The notes under the pieces: generated by a model
Told to the model about the DNA's origin: nothing
The model's database searches: none
The model's input: only the letters and a program-made list of their open reading frames with translations
From: Burkholderiaceae bacterium
GTDB lineage: Bacteria > Pseudomonadota > Gammaproteobacteria > Burkholderiales > Burkholderiaceae_C
NCBI GenBank assembly: GCA_026125795.1
Contig: JAHCKM010000001.1
Coordinates: 620,001 to 684,000 of the forward strand
Direction: 5' to 3'
Length of the DNA: 64,000 nucleotides
Translations under genes and position numbers: made by a program
Shown here: in pieces, positions 45,419-54,211 of the stretch
Numbering within the stretch: position 1 is the first letter of the stretch
How the letters are laid out: the number at the start of each line of letters is the position of its first letter

Positions 45419-46421
45419 GGTGCATCTCCCGCTCGCGCTGCTTCTCGCGCGCCTCGCGCCGGGCCTTCTCGCCGCTCCACTCGTCGCGCTGCTCGGTCCA
45501 CCAGGCGCGCGCGTCGCGCCACCAGCCGCGCAGCGTGTCGGTGCGCACCGACGCCAATCCACCGGGCAGGTACAGCACGCACAGGATCAGCAGCACGCCG
45601 AGCGTCATCAGATAGACCTGCGGCGCCTGCAGCCGCAGCGTCTCCGCGGCCAGGCTGAACACGATCGCTGCGATCAGCGGCCCCCACAGCGTGAGCGCGC
45701 CGCCGATCAGCGCGATCAGCACGGTCTGGAAGCCGATGAACGGGTTGAACACCGTCGGCGGATCGATGTAGGTCCAGCGCACCGACATCGCCGCGCCCAT
45801 GGCGCCGGCGAACGCGGCGGTCAACGCGAAGCCCATGGTCTTGACCCAGCGCGTGTTCACGCCCAGCGTCTGCGCGCGCTGTTCGTCGGCGCCGATGCCC
45901 ACCAGCGCGAGGCCGAAGCGCGTGCGCCGCACGACGATGGCGGTGGCCACCGCGGCCACCGCGATCGCCAGCACGGTGAGGTAGATGGTGTCGCGCTCGG
46001 GGATCACGGTCAGCACGCGCCCCACGGTGCCGGTGACGCGTTTCTCGAAGTAGGTGATCGCGTGGCGGATCAGCTCGGTCATGCCGAAGGTCAGCACGGC
46101 AAAGTAGGTGCCGCGCAGGTGCAGCACCAGCGCGCCCATCACCAGCGCCACGCCGGCGGCGATGGCCGCACCCGACAGGATCGCCTGCGGCCACGACAGG
46201 TCGCCCAGCGTCAATGCGCCGGTGTACGCGCCGATGCCGAAGAACGCGGCGGTGGCCAGCGACAGGTAGCGCGTGGCACCGCAGAACAGCGCCCAGCTCG
46301 ATGACAGCGCCACGTACATCAGGCACGTGAGCGCGAGCGAAACGACGAACTCGCTGGCGTAGAAGGGCAGCGCCAGCGCCCAGCCGGCGAGGCCGAAGAG
46401 GATGAGCCAGTCGCGGGTCAT
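45411..46421 (-). CDS. livM: ABC transporter permease LivM-like
   Basis: A 336-residue permease with about nine membrane segments and the LivM signature ALVGIGADEQRAQTLGVNTRWVK, where E-x-R-A-x-x-x-G-x-N-x-x contacts the ATPases. The early part (YLSLATAAFFGIGAYTGALTL) and YLPGGL end of the core are also typical. The C-terminal tail is long, basic and acidic (RREAREKQREREMHLV). It works with LivH. A 325-base repeat region separates the two permease genes. Confidence 0.93.
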   Translation of the reverse strand: MTRDWLILFGLAGWALALPFYASEFVVSLALTCLMYVALSSSWALFCGATRYLSLATAAFFGIGAYTGALTLGDLSWPQAILSGAAIAAGVALVMGALVLHLRGTYFAVLTFGMTELIRHAITYFEKRVTGTVGRVLTVIPERDTIYLTVLAIAVAAVATAIVVRRTRFGLALVGIGADEQRAQTLGVNTRWVKTMGFALTAAFAGAMGAAMSVRWTYIDPPTVFNPFIGFQTVLIALIGGALTLWGPLIAAIVFSLAAETLRLQAPQVYLMTLGVLLILCVLYLPGGLASVRTDTLRGWWRDARAWWTEQRDEWSGEKARREAREKQREREMHLV

Positions 46422-46439
46422 TCTTCAACCCCTCTGTGG

Positions 46440-46665
46440 CTCTCTGGGGCGACTGAGCGCGCAAAGCCGCGGCCGGGTATGCGCCGGCGCTCGGCTGCGG
46501 CAGCCCCTCGCGGAGCGAGGGGTCCCCTGCGGTACTCAGTCTCACGGCCCACGTCGAAACTCGCTTCACTCACTGCGTTCGTTGCGCTCGAACAATCGAC
46601 GCGAGTCAGAGGTTGAAGCGCACGCTGCGCGCGCGCGGCCGCGAGCCGATACCGCCCGCCGCGCC
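46440..46665. repeat. Long repeat between livH and livM, inverted copy of 17291-17482
   Basis: No gene is seen in the 325-base gap. Read on the minus strand, about 200 bases repeat the sequence before the formate dehydrogenase alpha gene, including cttcaacctctgactcgcgt, ctgagtaccgcaggggaccc and ctgccgcagccgagcgccgg. Differences are scattered single bases and a few-base indels. The final 80 bases before livH are unrelated. Confidence 0.85.
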
Positions 46666-46746
46666 GCGCCAAACCGATACAGGACACACGAGGAACCCAG
46701 CGCATCAACGCGATAGCTGGTTCCCGAACGAAGAACCGCGGCGCAC

Positions 46747-47622
46747 TCATCGCGTGAACAACCCCTTGGGCCGCAGCAGCAACACGGCGATGAACACCGT
46801 GTACGACAGCAGCGCCTTCAGCGACGGACTCGAGAAGTGCATGCCCACCGCCTCGATCACGCCCAACAACAATGCGCCGATCAGCGCCCCCTCCATGCTG
46901 CCGAAGCCGCCGAGCGTGATCACGATCAGCGCCGTCACCGTGTAGGGCTCGCCCATCGCCGGGCTGATGGTGTAGGCCATCGACAGCAGGCAGCCGGCCA
47001 CGCCCGACAGGCCCAGGCCGATGCCGAACATCAGTGGATGCAGCCGCTCGGTGTGGATGCCGACCAGCTGCGCGCCGATCGGCGACTGCATCAGCGCGCG
47101 CACACCCTTGCCGAGCAGCGTGAGGCGCAGCAGCACGATCAGCGCGCCGGCAAACAGCAACGCCAGGCCGAACACCACCAGCTTGTTGGCGGCGAACTGG
47201 GTGCCGCCCACCGGCACCGGCGTGGTCAGGAAGTCGTACCCGCGCAGCTCACCGCCCCACACCCAGGACGCGAAGTTCTGCACCAGGAACAGCAGCCCGA
47301 AGGCCACCATCAGCGCGCGCGCTTCAAAGACGTCGAGGTTGGGCGATGTCCTGGTGAGGCGGCGAAAGCACAGCCAGTGCACCGCCAGCCCGAGCGCCAT
47401 CAGCAGCGCGAACGACGCCGGGATCATCGCCAACGGCGACAGCCCGAGGCTGGTCTGCGCCATCCACGTGAAGTAGGCGCCCAGCATCAGGAACTCGCCG
47501 TGCGCGATGTTCAGGATGCGCATCAGGCCGTACTGCAGGTTCAGCCCAAGCGCCACCAGCGCGTAGATGCCCCCGGTGATCAGGCCCGACGCGATGAGCT
47601 CTAACCATGCTCCGATGCTCAT
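46747..47622 (-). CDS. livH: ABC transporter permease LivH-like
   Basis: A 291-residue permease with about eight membrane segments: ASGLITGGIYALVALGLNLQYGLMRILNIAHGEFLMLGAY at the start, and the ATPase-contact loop GKGVRALMQSPIGAQLVGIHTERL. The closing ALIGALLLGVIEAVG and LLRPKGLFTR are characteristic. It forms the translocation path with LivM. It lies 16 bases after the substrate-binding protein gene. Confidence 0.94.
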   Translation of the reverse strand: MSIGAWLELIASGLITGGIYALVALGLNLQYGLMRILNIAHGEFLMLGAYFTWMAQTSLGLSPLAMIPASFALLMALGLAVHWLCFRRLTRTSPNLDVFEARALMVAFGLLFLVQNFASWVWGGELRGYDFLTTPVPVGGTQFAANKLVVFGLALLFAGALIVLLRLTLLGKGVRALMQSPIGAQLVGIHTERLHPLMFGIGLGLSGVAGCLLSMAYTISPAMGEPYTVTALIVITLGGFGSMEGALIGALLLGVIEAVGMHFSSPSLKALLSYTVFIAVLLLRPKGLFTR

Positions 47623-47638
47623 CGCACAAAGACTACGC

Positions 47639-48865
47639 CTACTTCCAAGCGGGCTTGTTCGGGTTGAGCGGTGCGGTGGCGATGTTCTTCGGCCACACCA
47701 CCTCGAACTCGCCGTTCTGCCACTGGCTCACCGCACCGGGCGTGCCCACGTTCTCGCTGCCGACGAACTTGATCTTGCCGAGGATGGTGTTGTGTTCGTT
47801 GTTGGCCACGTAGTCGCGGATCGCCTTGCGGTCGATGCCGTGCCTGGCGACCCCCGCGGTGAGGATCTCCAACGCCGCCCAGCAGGCGCCGCTGGCCCAG
47901 CGGTCGGGCTCCTTGTTGAACTTCTTGGTGTGCGCCTCGAAGTAGGCCTTGGCGCCCGGGCTCGTCTTGGCGTTCCACGAGCCCATGCCCAGCACGCCCT
48001 CGGCGCCGGCCGGCGTCATCACGTTCTTGTAGAGCTGGAACGCGGTGCCCACCGACGCGTAGAAGAACTTCGGGTTGAAGCCCACCTCCTTGGCCTGCTT
48101 GCTGGCCAGGATGGTGTCCGGCGGGTAGGTGAAGCCGACGAACGCGTCGGGGTTCTTGTCCTTGATCGAACGCAGCACCGGCGACAGATCCTTCACGCCG
48201 CCCGGATAGCTCTTGTCCTCGACCATGCTGATGCCCGAGCCGGCCAGCGCCACCTTCAGCGCGGCGTAGTTCTCGAGCCCGAACAGGTCGTCGACATAGA
48301 TGCAGGCGAGCGACTTCACGCCGTTGGCCTTGAGCATGTCGACCAGCGCGCCGGTCATCGGCGCCGGCTGCTGCAGCATCAGGAAGAAGTACGGCAGCTT
48401 CATCTCGACCAGCCGCTTGGACAGCGCGGTGGGCGCCAGGAACGGATAGCCGAAGCGGTTGGCCAGCGGCGCCACGGCGAAATTGGCGTTGCTGCCCCAC
48501 GGCGGCAGCACCAGATCGACCTTGTCGCTGCCCATCAGCTTCTCGTAGGTGCGCACGCAGGTCTCGACGTTGCTCTGGTCGTCGCTGCTGATCAGCTCGA
48601 TCGGGCGCTTGGTGCCTTTCACGTTGAGGCCGCCGGCGGCGTTCTGCTGCTCGGCCCACAGCAGGTAGTTGGGCTCCTGGCTGACCTGCGCGCCGCCGGT
48701 CCACGGGCCGGTGCGCGCGATCGCATAGCCCACGCGCACCGGCTGCGCCTGCGCCAGCGCGGGCAAAGCCAGGCTGGCGGCGCCGGCGGCCAGGCCCTGC
48801 ACCGCGCTGCGGCGTGACAGGCCCGGAAGTGGCGTGGACGACGACGGGGTGGTGCGCTTGGTCAT
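47639..48865 (-). CDS. ABC transporter substrate-binding protein (branched-chain/aromatic acid type)
   Basis: A 408-residue binding protein with a Tat-like leader (LSRRSAVQGLAAGAASLALPALAQA, residues 16-40), then the LivK-type fold: VRVGYAIARTGPWTGGAQVS, IELISSDDQSNVETCVRTYEKL, SLACIYVDDLFGLENYAALKVAL, DAFVGFTYPPDTILASKQA. The pocket residues do not reveal the ligand; the linked vanillin-type dehydrogenase suggests an aromatic compound. First gene of the leftward operon, with GGAGACC before ATG 48865, and divergent from an AraC regulator. Confidence 0.92.
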   Translation of the reverse strand: MTKRTTPSSSTPLPGLSRRSAVQGLAAGAASLALPALAQAQPVRVGYAIARTGPWTGGAQVSQEPNYLLWAEQQNAAGGLNVKGTKRPIELISSDDQSNVETCVRTYEKLMGSDKVDLVLPPWGSNANFAVAPLANRFGYPFLAPTALSKRLVEMKLPYFFLMLQQPAPMTGALVDMLKANGVKSLACIYVDDLFGLENYAALKVALAGSGISMVEDKSYPGGVKDLSPVLRSIKDKNPDAFVGFTYPPDTILASKQAKEVGFNPKFFYASVGTAFQLYKNVMTPAGAEGVLGMGSWNAKTSPGAKAYFEAHTKKFNKEPDRWASGACWAALEILTAGVARHGIDRKAIRDYVANNEHNTILGKIKFVGSENVGTPGAVSQWQNGEFEVVWPKNIATAPLNPNKPAWK

Positions 48866-49065
48866 GGCGGTCTCCTGGTGGTTTTGGTGCCCGCGCATCG
48901 GCTCCTGGTGCCGTGCGCCATGCGCTGATCGTAGGGAGCGTGGCCCATGTGCGCTATCCGCACGATGCAGCAGCGCTTGCCGATTTGTGCAGTCTCGCCC
49001 CGGAGTTTCCCTAGGGCAGGGCGTTCCCCGCGGGCGTGCGGTGCCGGCCGTTTCGATAATCGGCC

Positions 49066-50043
49066 ATGGTGAGCGACGCCGCGACCACGATGGACACCGA
49101 CGACGTGTCGGTGCGCGACCGCATCCCGTTCTGGAACGACTGGATCAACAACCTGTTCCAGGGCCTGCAGTCCGATCTCTACGGCGACACCGAATTCGAC
49201 GGGCGCATCGCCAGCGCGCACGCCGGCGAGGTGATCCTGACGCGCCTGGAGTCCAACCGGCACCGCGTGATGCGCTCGCGCACGCAGGTGCGCGGCAGCG
49301 AGGCCGGCTACCTCAAGATCGTGGCGCCGTTCTACGGCTGCGCCGGCGTCGAGCAGAAGGGCCGCGAGGCCTGGGTGTCGCCCGGCGAGTGGAGCATCTA
49401 CGACACCACCGACACCTACGCGGTCAGCAACCCGAGCCGCGTCGAGCACCTGATCGTGATGGTGCCCAAGGCGCACCTGGCCGAGCGCGGACTGGCTATC
49501 GACGAGCTGATGGCGCGCCGCCTCGGCGGCAGTGGCGGCATCGCTCGCGTGGCGCTCGAGACCATGCGCAGCGCCTGGCGCGAGCTGCCCAGCATGAACG
49601 ACGACGCAGCGCGTTGCCTGGGTGACGTGATCACGCAGTGCGTGCACCTGTCGCTGCTCGACCTGGCCGGGCGCGGCACCGCGTTGACGCAACGCGAGAA
49701 CCTGCGCGAGCGCATCAAGCAGCACGTGAGGCGGCACCTGGCCGACCCTGACCTCTCGGTGGAGCAGATCGCGCGTGCCCTCAACGTCAGCCGGCGCCAC
49801 CTGTACAACGCCTTCGCCGACGAGCCCGACGGCGTGGCCGGCTTCCTGCTTGCGCGCCGCATCGAGGCCTGCCGGCTCGCATTCGACGACCCCAAGCTCG
49901 CTGACCGTTCGATCACCGAGATCGCGCTGGCGTTCGGCTTCTCGAACCCGGCGCACTTCAGCCGCGTGTTCCGCACCCACGCCGGCGTGTCGCCAAGCGC
50001 CTACCGGCAGGCGGCCGCGCTGCAGCGCGCGCCGTCGGCGTGA
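49066..50043 (+). CDS. AraC-family transcriptional regulator
   Basis: A 325-residue protein: an N-terminal cupin-like AraC-binding-2 domain (residues 30-190, with SRTQVRGSEAGYLKIVAPFYG) and a C-terminal double helix-turn-helix (LSVEQIARALNVSRRHLYNAF and RSITEIALAFGFSNPAHFSRVFRTHAGVSPSAYR). This arrangement is that of FeaR-like activators of aromatic amine or aldehyde catabolism. It is divergent from the liv-like operon ending with an aldehyde dehydrogenase, which is the likely target. In the 200-base gap there is a weak GTGCG-N5-CGCAC palindrome (48949-48963). Confidence 0.92.
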   Translation: MVSDAATTMDTDDVSVRDRIPFWNDWINNLFQGLQSDLYGDTEFDGRIASAHAGEVILTRLESNRHRVMRSRTQVRGSEAGYLKIVAPFYGCAGVEQKGREAWVSPGEWSIYDTTDTYAVSNPSRVEHLIVMVPKAHLAERGLAIDELMARRLGGSGGIARVALETMRSAWRELPSMNDDAARCLGDVITQCVHLSLLDLAGRGTALTQRENLRERIKQHVRRHLADPDLSVEQIARALNVSRRHLYNAFADEPDGVAGFLLARRIEACRLAFDDPKLADRSITEIALAFGFSNPAHFSRVFRTHAGVSPSAYRQAAALQRAPSA

Positions 50044-50050
50044 TCGCGCG

Positions 50051-51043
50051 CTAGACGCCCAGAGCTGCGCGCAGCTCGGCGCCGGAACGCGCGCGCGGGT
50101 CCGACGGCCAGGCGCGCACCAGCTCGCTGATGCGCTCGTTCACCGGCGCCGCGGTGCCGTGGCGGCGCGCGAGGCGAACCACCTCGCCGCACAACGCATC
50201 GATCTCGGTGGCGCGGCCGCGCGACAGGTCGTCGGCCATGCTGGTGCGCGCCTTGGCGTCGATGCGCAGCAAACGCGCCGCGAGCACCCGGAAGATCGCG
50301 GTCGGCAGCCGCAGCACCGCTGGCAGGGCCGCCGGCGGCAACGCCGTCAGCTTGGCCGGCGAGATGCCGGCGGCGCGCAACGCGGCGAGCGCTTCGTCGA
50401 TCAGCGCCGCCATGCACAGGCGGTAGTCGCGCTGCAGCAGCTGTTCACGCAGCGGCAGGCCCGACAGCGCGTTGACCGCATTGTTCAGGTTGAGCAAGAG
50501 CTTGCCCCATTGCAGTGGTGCCACGTCGGCGTGGAGCTGCAACGGCACGCCGGCAGCGGCGAAATGCGGCTGCCATTCGCGCAGCCGCGCATGGTCCTGC
50601 GCCGCCAGCACGCCGCTGGTGCCGCGGTGGTAGTGGCCCGGTGACAGCTCGGCGATGTTGAACGGCACCATGCCGGCGCGCACGGCCAGCGCCGGCGCCG
50701 CAGCCTGCGCGGTGCCTGCATTGGACAGGCCGTTTTGCATCGACACCACCAGCGTGGCGGGCGGCACGGCGCGCGCCAGCTCGGCCGCCGCGCTCGCGGT
50801 GGCGCCGCTCTTGACGCACAGCAGGACCAGCGCGGGTGGCGGCACGCCATCGGCCGACTCGCGCAGGTCGAGCGCGCCGGCGGGCAGGCTGCGCGTGCCG
50901 CCGTCGAGGTCAGTGAGCGTCAGGCCGTGGGCGCGCAGCGCGTTCAGCACGCGGGGGCGGCCGACGAACATGACCGGCGCGCCGGCGGCCTGCAGGCAGC
51001 CGCCGATCCAGCAGCCCACCGCGCCCGCACCCATCACGAGCAC
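50051..51043 (-). CDS. panE: 2-dehydropantoate 2-reductase family protein
   Basis: About 330 residues. The NADPH-binding motif [13 protein letters not shown] is at the very N-terminus if GTG 51043 is the start, as in PanE. Further marks are [38 protein letters not shown] and [21 protein letters not shown]. An ATG at 51154 opens a 37-codon extension, but that extension reads across palindromic repeat DNA (51055-51150), so I prefer the shorter form. True PanE supplies pantoate for CoA; related enzymes reduce other ketoacids. Confidence 0.88.
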   Translation of the reverse strand: MLVMGAGAVGCWIGGCLQAAGAPVMFVGRPRVLNALRAHGLTLTDLDGGTRSLPAGALDLRESADGVPPPALVLLCVKSGATASAAAELARAVPPATLVVSMQNGLSNAGTAQAAAPALAVRAGMVPFNIAELSPGHYHRGTSGVLAAQDHARLREWQPHFAAAGVPLQLHADVAPLQWGKLLLNLNNAVNALSGLPLREQLLQRDYRLCMAALIDEALAALRAAGISPAKLTALPPAALPAVLRLPTAIFRVLAARLLRIDAKARTSMADDLSRGRATEIDALCGEVVRLARRHGTAAPVNERISELVRAWPSDPRARSGAELRAALGV

Positions 51044-51054
51044 CGGGGCGCCGG

Positions 51055-51150
51055 AGGGTATCGCCTTGCTTGCTGCGCTCGCTTTCCCCAGGGCTGCGCT
51101 GGAGCCCTTTCGGGGCTCCGAGGGATCAGTTGGCTTGGGGCGACCCGGCG
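51055..51150. repeat. GC-rich palindromic repeat at the panE 5' end
   Basis: Contains ggagccctttcggggctcc (51102-51120), a 7-base-pair hairpin, and the phrase cttgcttgctgcgctcgctt, a variant of phrases at 243-262 and 20387-20403. It may have moved the panE start or added an N-terminal tail. Confidence 0.55.
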
Positions 51151-51160
51151 CCAACGGAGC

Positions 51161-51697
51161 TCATCGCGTGGCGGAAGCCGCCAGGTCGCGCAGGTGCGTG
51201 GGCCCGGCGCGGCGCTCGATCTCGGCGAGCATGTCACGGCCCCAGCCGAGCGCGAACAGCCACTCGCCCACGACGAACATCGGGCCGACCAGCAGCCCGA
51301 CCACGTCGTCGGCAAAGGCGGGCTTGCGGCCCTCGTAGTAGTGGCCGATGAACTGGATGATCCAGCCGAGCACGAAGGCGCCCACGCCCCAGGAGAGCCA
51401 GTGCACGAACAGCAGGGCGCCGAACGGGTGGGCCAGAGCGATCAGCAGCGCGTTGACCACGCTGGTGGCCACGCCGAGCACGAGGTTGCCGCGCGACACG
51501 TACCACAGCGTCGACACACCCCAGACGATCCAGGCCAGCGTCACGCCGAAGAGGCTGCCGCGTGCCAGCAGGATGCCGAGCGCGAACACGATCAGCGGGA
51601 TGCCGACGAAATGGGTGGCGATGTTGCGCTTGTCGCGGTGGTACTCGGCGTACTGAACCATCAGGTCCAGCGCGGGGCGAAACAGGCGGGCGGCCAT
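51161..51697 (-). CDS. Mpo1-like (DUF962) membrane protein
   Basis: A 178-residue membrane protein with the DUF962/YGL010w signature: [25 protein letters not shown] at residues 16-40, four to five membrane segments, and the late [16 protein letters not shown]. The histidines H-R-D-x-R-N and [11 protein letters not shown] are the proposed iron ligands; yeast Mpo1 is a dioxygenase that shortens 2-hydroxy fatty acids. Whether the bacterial protein does this is not known. A GGAG site precedes ATG 51697. Confidence 0.9.
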   Translation of the reverse strand: MAARLFRPALDLMVQYAEYHRDKRNIATHFVGIPLIVFALGILLARGSLFGVTLAWIVWGVSTLWYVSRGNLVLGVATSVVNALLIALAHPFGALLFVHWLSWGVGAFVLGWIIQFIGHYYEGRKPAFADDVVGLLVGPMFVVGEWLFALGWGRDMLAEIERRAGPTHLRDLAASATR

Positions 51698-51832
51698 GGC
51701 TTGTCTCCTGCCGTCGGGCCCGGATCATGGCCCGGCGTGTGGGCCATTGTGCAACGGGTTGCCCCGGGCGTGCACGGACCTGCGGCATGGCCCGGGTGCC
51801 TAAAATCGCGCTCCCTTCCCGATGAGCCCGTG

Positions 51833-52402
51833 ATGAGCATCAAGAGCGACCGATGGATCCGCCGCATGGCCGCCGAGCACGGCATGATCGAGCCGTTCGA
51901 GCCCGGCCAGGTGCGCCAGAGCGCCGACGGTCACCGGCTGATCAGCTACGGCACGTCGAGCTACGGCTACGACATCCGCTGCGCACCGGAGTTCAAGGTG
52001 TTCACCAACATCCACAGCACCGTGGTGGACCCGAAGAACTTCGACGAGAAGAGCTTCGTCGACTTCCACGGCGACAGCTGCATCATCCCGCCCAACAGCT
52101 TCGCGCTCGCTCGCACGGTGGAGTACTTTCGCATCCCGCGCAACGTGCTGACGATCTGCCTCGGAAAAAGCACGTACGCGCGCTGCGGCATCATCGTGAA
52201 CGTGACCCCGTTCGAGCCCGAATGGGAAGGCTACGTGACGCTGGAGTTCAGCAACACCACGCCGCTGCCGGCCAAGATCTATGCCGGCGAGGGCTGCGCG
52301 CAGGTGCTGTTCTTCGAGAGCGACGAGGTCTGCGAAACCAGCTACAAGGATCGCGGCGGCAAGTACCAGGGGCAGCGCGGCGTGACGTTGCCAAAGGCCT
52401 GA
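51833..52402 (+). CDS. dcd: dCTP deaminase
   Basis: A 189-residue enzyme with the complete Dcd signature: [101 protein letters not shown], and [19 protein letters not shown]. The Arg-Cys-Gly-Ile-Ile stretch and the following Glu are catalytic. It turns dCTP into dUTP for thymidylate synthesis and is an essential trimer in the cytosol. Upstream context taaaatcg is AT-rich for this window and may hold a -10. Confidence 0.97.
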   Translation: MSIKSDRWIRRMAAEHGMIEPFEPGQVRQSADGHRLISYGTSSYGYDIRCAPEFKVFTNIHSTVVDPKNFDEKSFVDFHGDSCIIPPNSFALARTVEYFRIPRNVLTICLGKSTYARCGIIVNVTPFEPEWEGYVTLEFSNTTPLPAKIYAGEGCAQVLFFESDEVCETSYKDRGGKYQGQRGVTLPKA

Positions 52403-52445
52403 GCGCGGGCACGTGCTCTGCCCTGGGCATCCGCGGAGGTGCACG

Positions 52446-53315
52446 ATGAAGTGGGAAGGCAATCGGCAAAGCGACAACGTCGAAGACCGCCGCAGCGGCG
52501 GTCCGCTTGGCGGCATGGGCTTCGGCGGCCGCAGCATCGGCATCGGCACGATCGTGATCGCGCTGATCGCGGGCTGGATCTTCGGCATCAACCCGCTCAC
52601 GCTGCTTGGCGTGCTCAGCGGCGGCGAGGCCCCCATGGTGAGCCAGGGGCCGGCTCAGCGCCCGCCGGCCGACGACCGCCTGGCCGCGTTCGTGTCCACC
52701 GTGCTGGCCGACACGGAGGACGTGTGGAAGGCGCAGTTCGCGGCGCAAGGCGCAACCTACCAGGAGCCCCGGCTGGTGCTGTTTCGCGGTGCGACGCCGA
52801 CCGCCTGCGGGACCGGCCAGTCGGCGATGGGACCGTTTTATTGCCCGGGCGACCGCAAGGTCTACATCGACCTGCAGTTCTACGAAACCATGCGCACGCG
52901 GCTCGGCGCGCCGGGTGACTTTGCGCAGGCCTACGTGATCGCGCACGAAGTGGGCCACCACGTGCAGAACCTGCTCGGCATCGCCGAGAAGGTGGATGCG
53001 ATGCGCCAGCGCTCCAGCCCCGCGCAGGCCAATGCGCTATCGGTGCGCATGGAGCTGCAGGCCGATTGTTTCGCCGGCCTGTGGGCGCATCACGCGCAGC
53101 GCGCGCGCCAGATCCTGGAGCAGGGCGACCTCGAGGAGGCGCTCAACGCCGCCTCGCAGATCGGCGACGACACGCTGCAGCGCAAGTCGCAGGGCACGGT
53201 GATGCCCGAGAGCTTCACGCACGGTACCAGCGCGCAGCGCGTGAGCTGGTTCAAGCGCGGCATGCAGAGCGGCAGCATCCGCGACTGCAATTCCTTCGAC
53301 GGCGGGCGACTCTAG
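52446..53315 (+). CDS. YpfJ-family neutral zinc metallopeptidase
   Basis: A 289-residue protein starting [16 protein letters not shown], the family opening, followed by a Gly-rich stretch, one membrane segment (about 36-58), and a periplasmic metallopeptidase domain with HEVGHH in [16 protein letters not shown] and the third ligand in [14 protein letters not shown]. The end [15 protein letters not shown] is conserved. Cysteines in TACGTG, FYCPGD and ADCFAG may form disulfides. Function unknown. It follows dcd by 43 bases with GGAGGTGC before the ATG. Confidence 0.94.
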   Translation: MKWEGNRQSDNVEDRRSGGPLGGMGFGGRSIGIGTIVIALIAGWIFGINPLTLLGVLSGGEAPMVSQGPAQRPPADDRLAAFVSTVLADTEDVWKAQFAAQGATYQEPRLVLFRGATPTACGTGQSAMGPFYCPGDRKVYIDLQFYETMRTRLGAPGDFAQAYVIAHEVGHHVQNLLGIAEKVDAMRQRSSPAQANALSVRMELQADCFAGLWAHHAQRARQILEQGDLEEALNAASQIGDDTLQRKSQGTVMPESFTHGTSAQRVSWFKRGMQSGSIRDCNSFDGGRL

Positions 53316-53322
53316 CGGCGCT

Positions 53323-54210
53323 TCAGCGCTGCATCCGATGGTGCAGCCATTGCGCGGTGCGCACCACGCCGCCAAAGCTGTACAGATGCACGCCCACCAG
53401 GTTGTCGTGCGCGGCCGCGTAGTGCGCCGCGGCGGCGAGTTGGTCCGACGGGTCGGTGTGCGCCACCAGGTGTGCGATGCCGGTGCCCAGCGTCGACAGC
53501 GCGCGCCGCGTCGCGCCGACGCCGCAGCGCTGCGCATAACGCAGCAGCGCCAGCGGGTCGCTCGGTCCCGGCATGCCCACATACACCGGCAGATCGGGCG
53601 CGCGCGCCGCCAGGTCGGCCAGCAGCGCCACGATGCGCTCGGGCGCGAAGCTGAACTGCGTCACCGCGTAGGCACCGAGGTTCTGCTCTTCGGCCAGTTC
53701 TAGCTTGCGCTCGAAAGCGGCGCGCAGCGCGTCTTGCGCGATCTTGGGGTGGCCTTCAGGGTAGGCCGCGATGCCGATCTCGCGCACGCCGGCGTCGCGC
53801 AGTACGCCGGAGGAAAGCAGCTGCAAGCTGTCGCGCCACGGACCCGAAGGCTCGGTCTCGTCGCCGCCGATCAGCATCACGCGGTGCACGCCGTGTGCGC
53901 GCACGGCCTCTTTCAGGAACCGCTCCAACTCGGCGTGCGAGCCGACGCGCCGCGCCGCCACATGCGGCACCGGGTCGAGCCCTTGCGCGCGGATCTCGGC
54001 CAGCACCGGCAGCGACAGCTCCAGCGGCCGCGCCGGCAGCGACGGCACGTAGACGCAGGTGCCGCTCGGCAGCAAAGGCGCCGCCTCGGCCAGTCTGCCG
54101 GCTTCGCGCAGCGCGACCTCGAGCGACGCGTTGGCCAGCAGATCTTGGGTCGTGGCGGCGACGCGCGTCTCGGCGGCGTCGGCAACCAAGGGGTCCGCAG
54201 GTGTGGCCAT
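53323..54210 (-). CDS. Methylenetetrahydrofolate reductase-like protein
   Basis: A 295-residue TIM-barrel protein related to MetF: DPVPHVAARRVGSHAELERFLKEA, MLIGGDETEPSGPW, REIGIAAYPEGHPKI, and YAVTQFSFAPERIVALL. The family opening with the catalytic Glu (SFEFFPPK) is missing; the first strand reads VYVPSLPARPLEL. It may be an MTHFR variant with a different donor or direction. It directly follows the HTH-methyltransferase gene (one base gap), so they are probably translated together. Confidence 0.8.
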   Translation of the reverse strand: MATPADPLVADAAETRVAATTQDLLANASLEVALREAGRLAEAAPLLPSGTCVYVPSLPARPLELSLPVLAEIRAQGLDPVPHVAARRVGSHAELERFLKEAVRAHGVHRVMLIGGDETEPSGPWRDSLQLLSSGVLRDAGVREIGIAAYPEGHPKIAQDALRAAFERKLELAEEQNLGAYAVTQFSFAPERIVALLADLAARAPDLPVYVGMPGPSDPLALLRYAQRCGVGATRRALSTLGTGIAHLVAHTDPSDQLAAAAHYAAAHDNLVGVHLYSFGGVVRTAQWLHHRMQR

Positions 54211-54211
54211 C

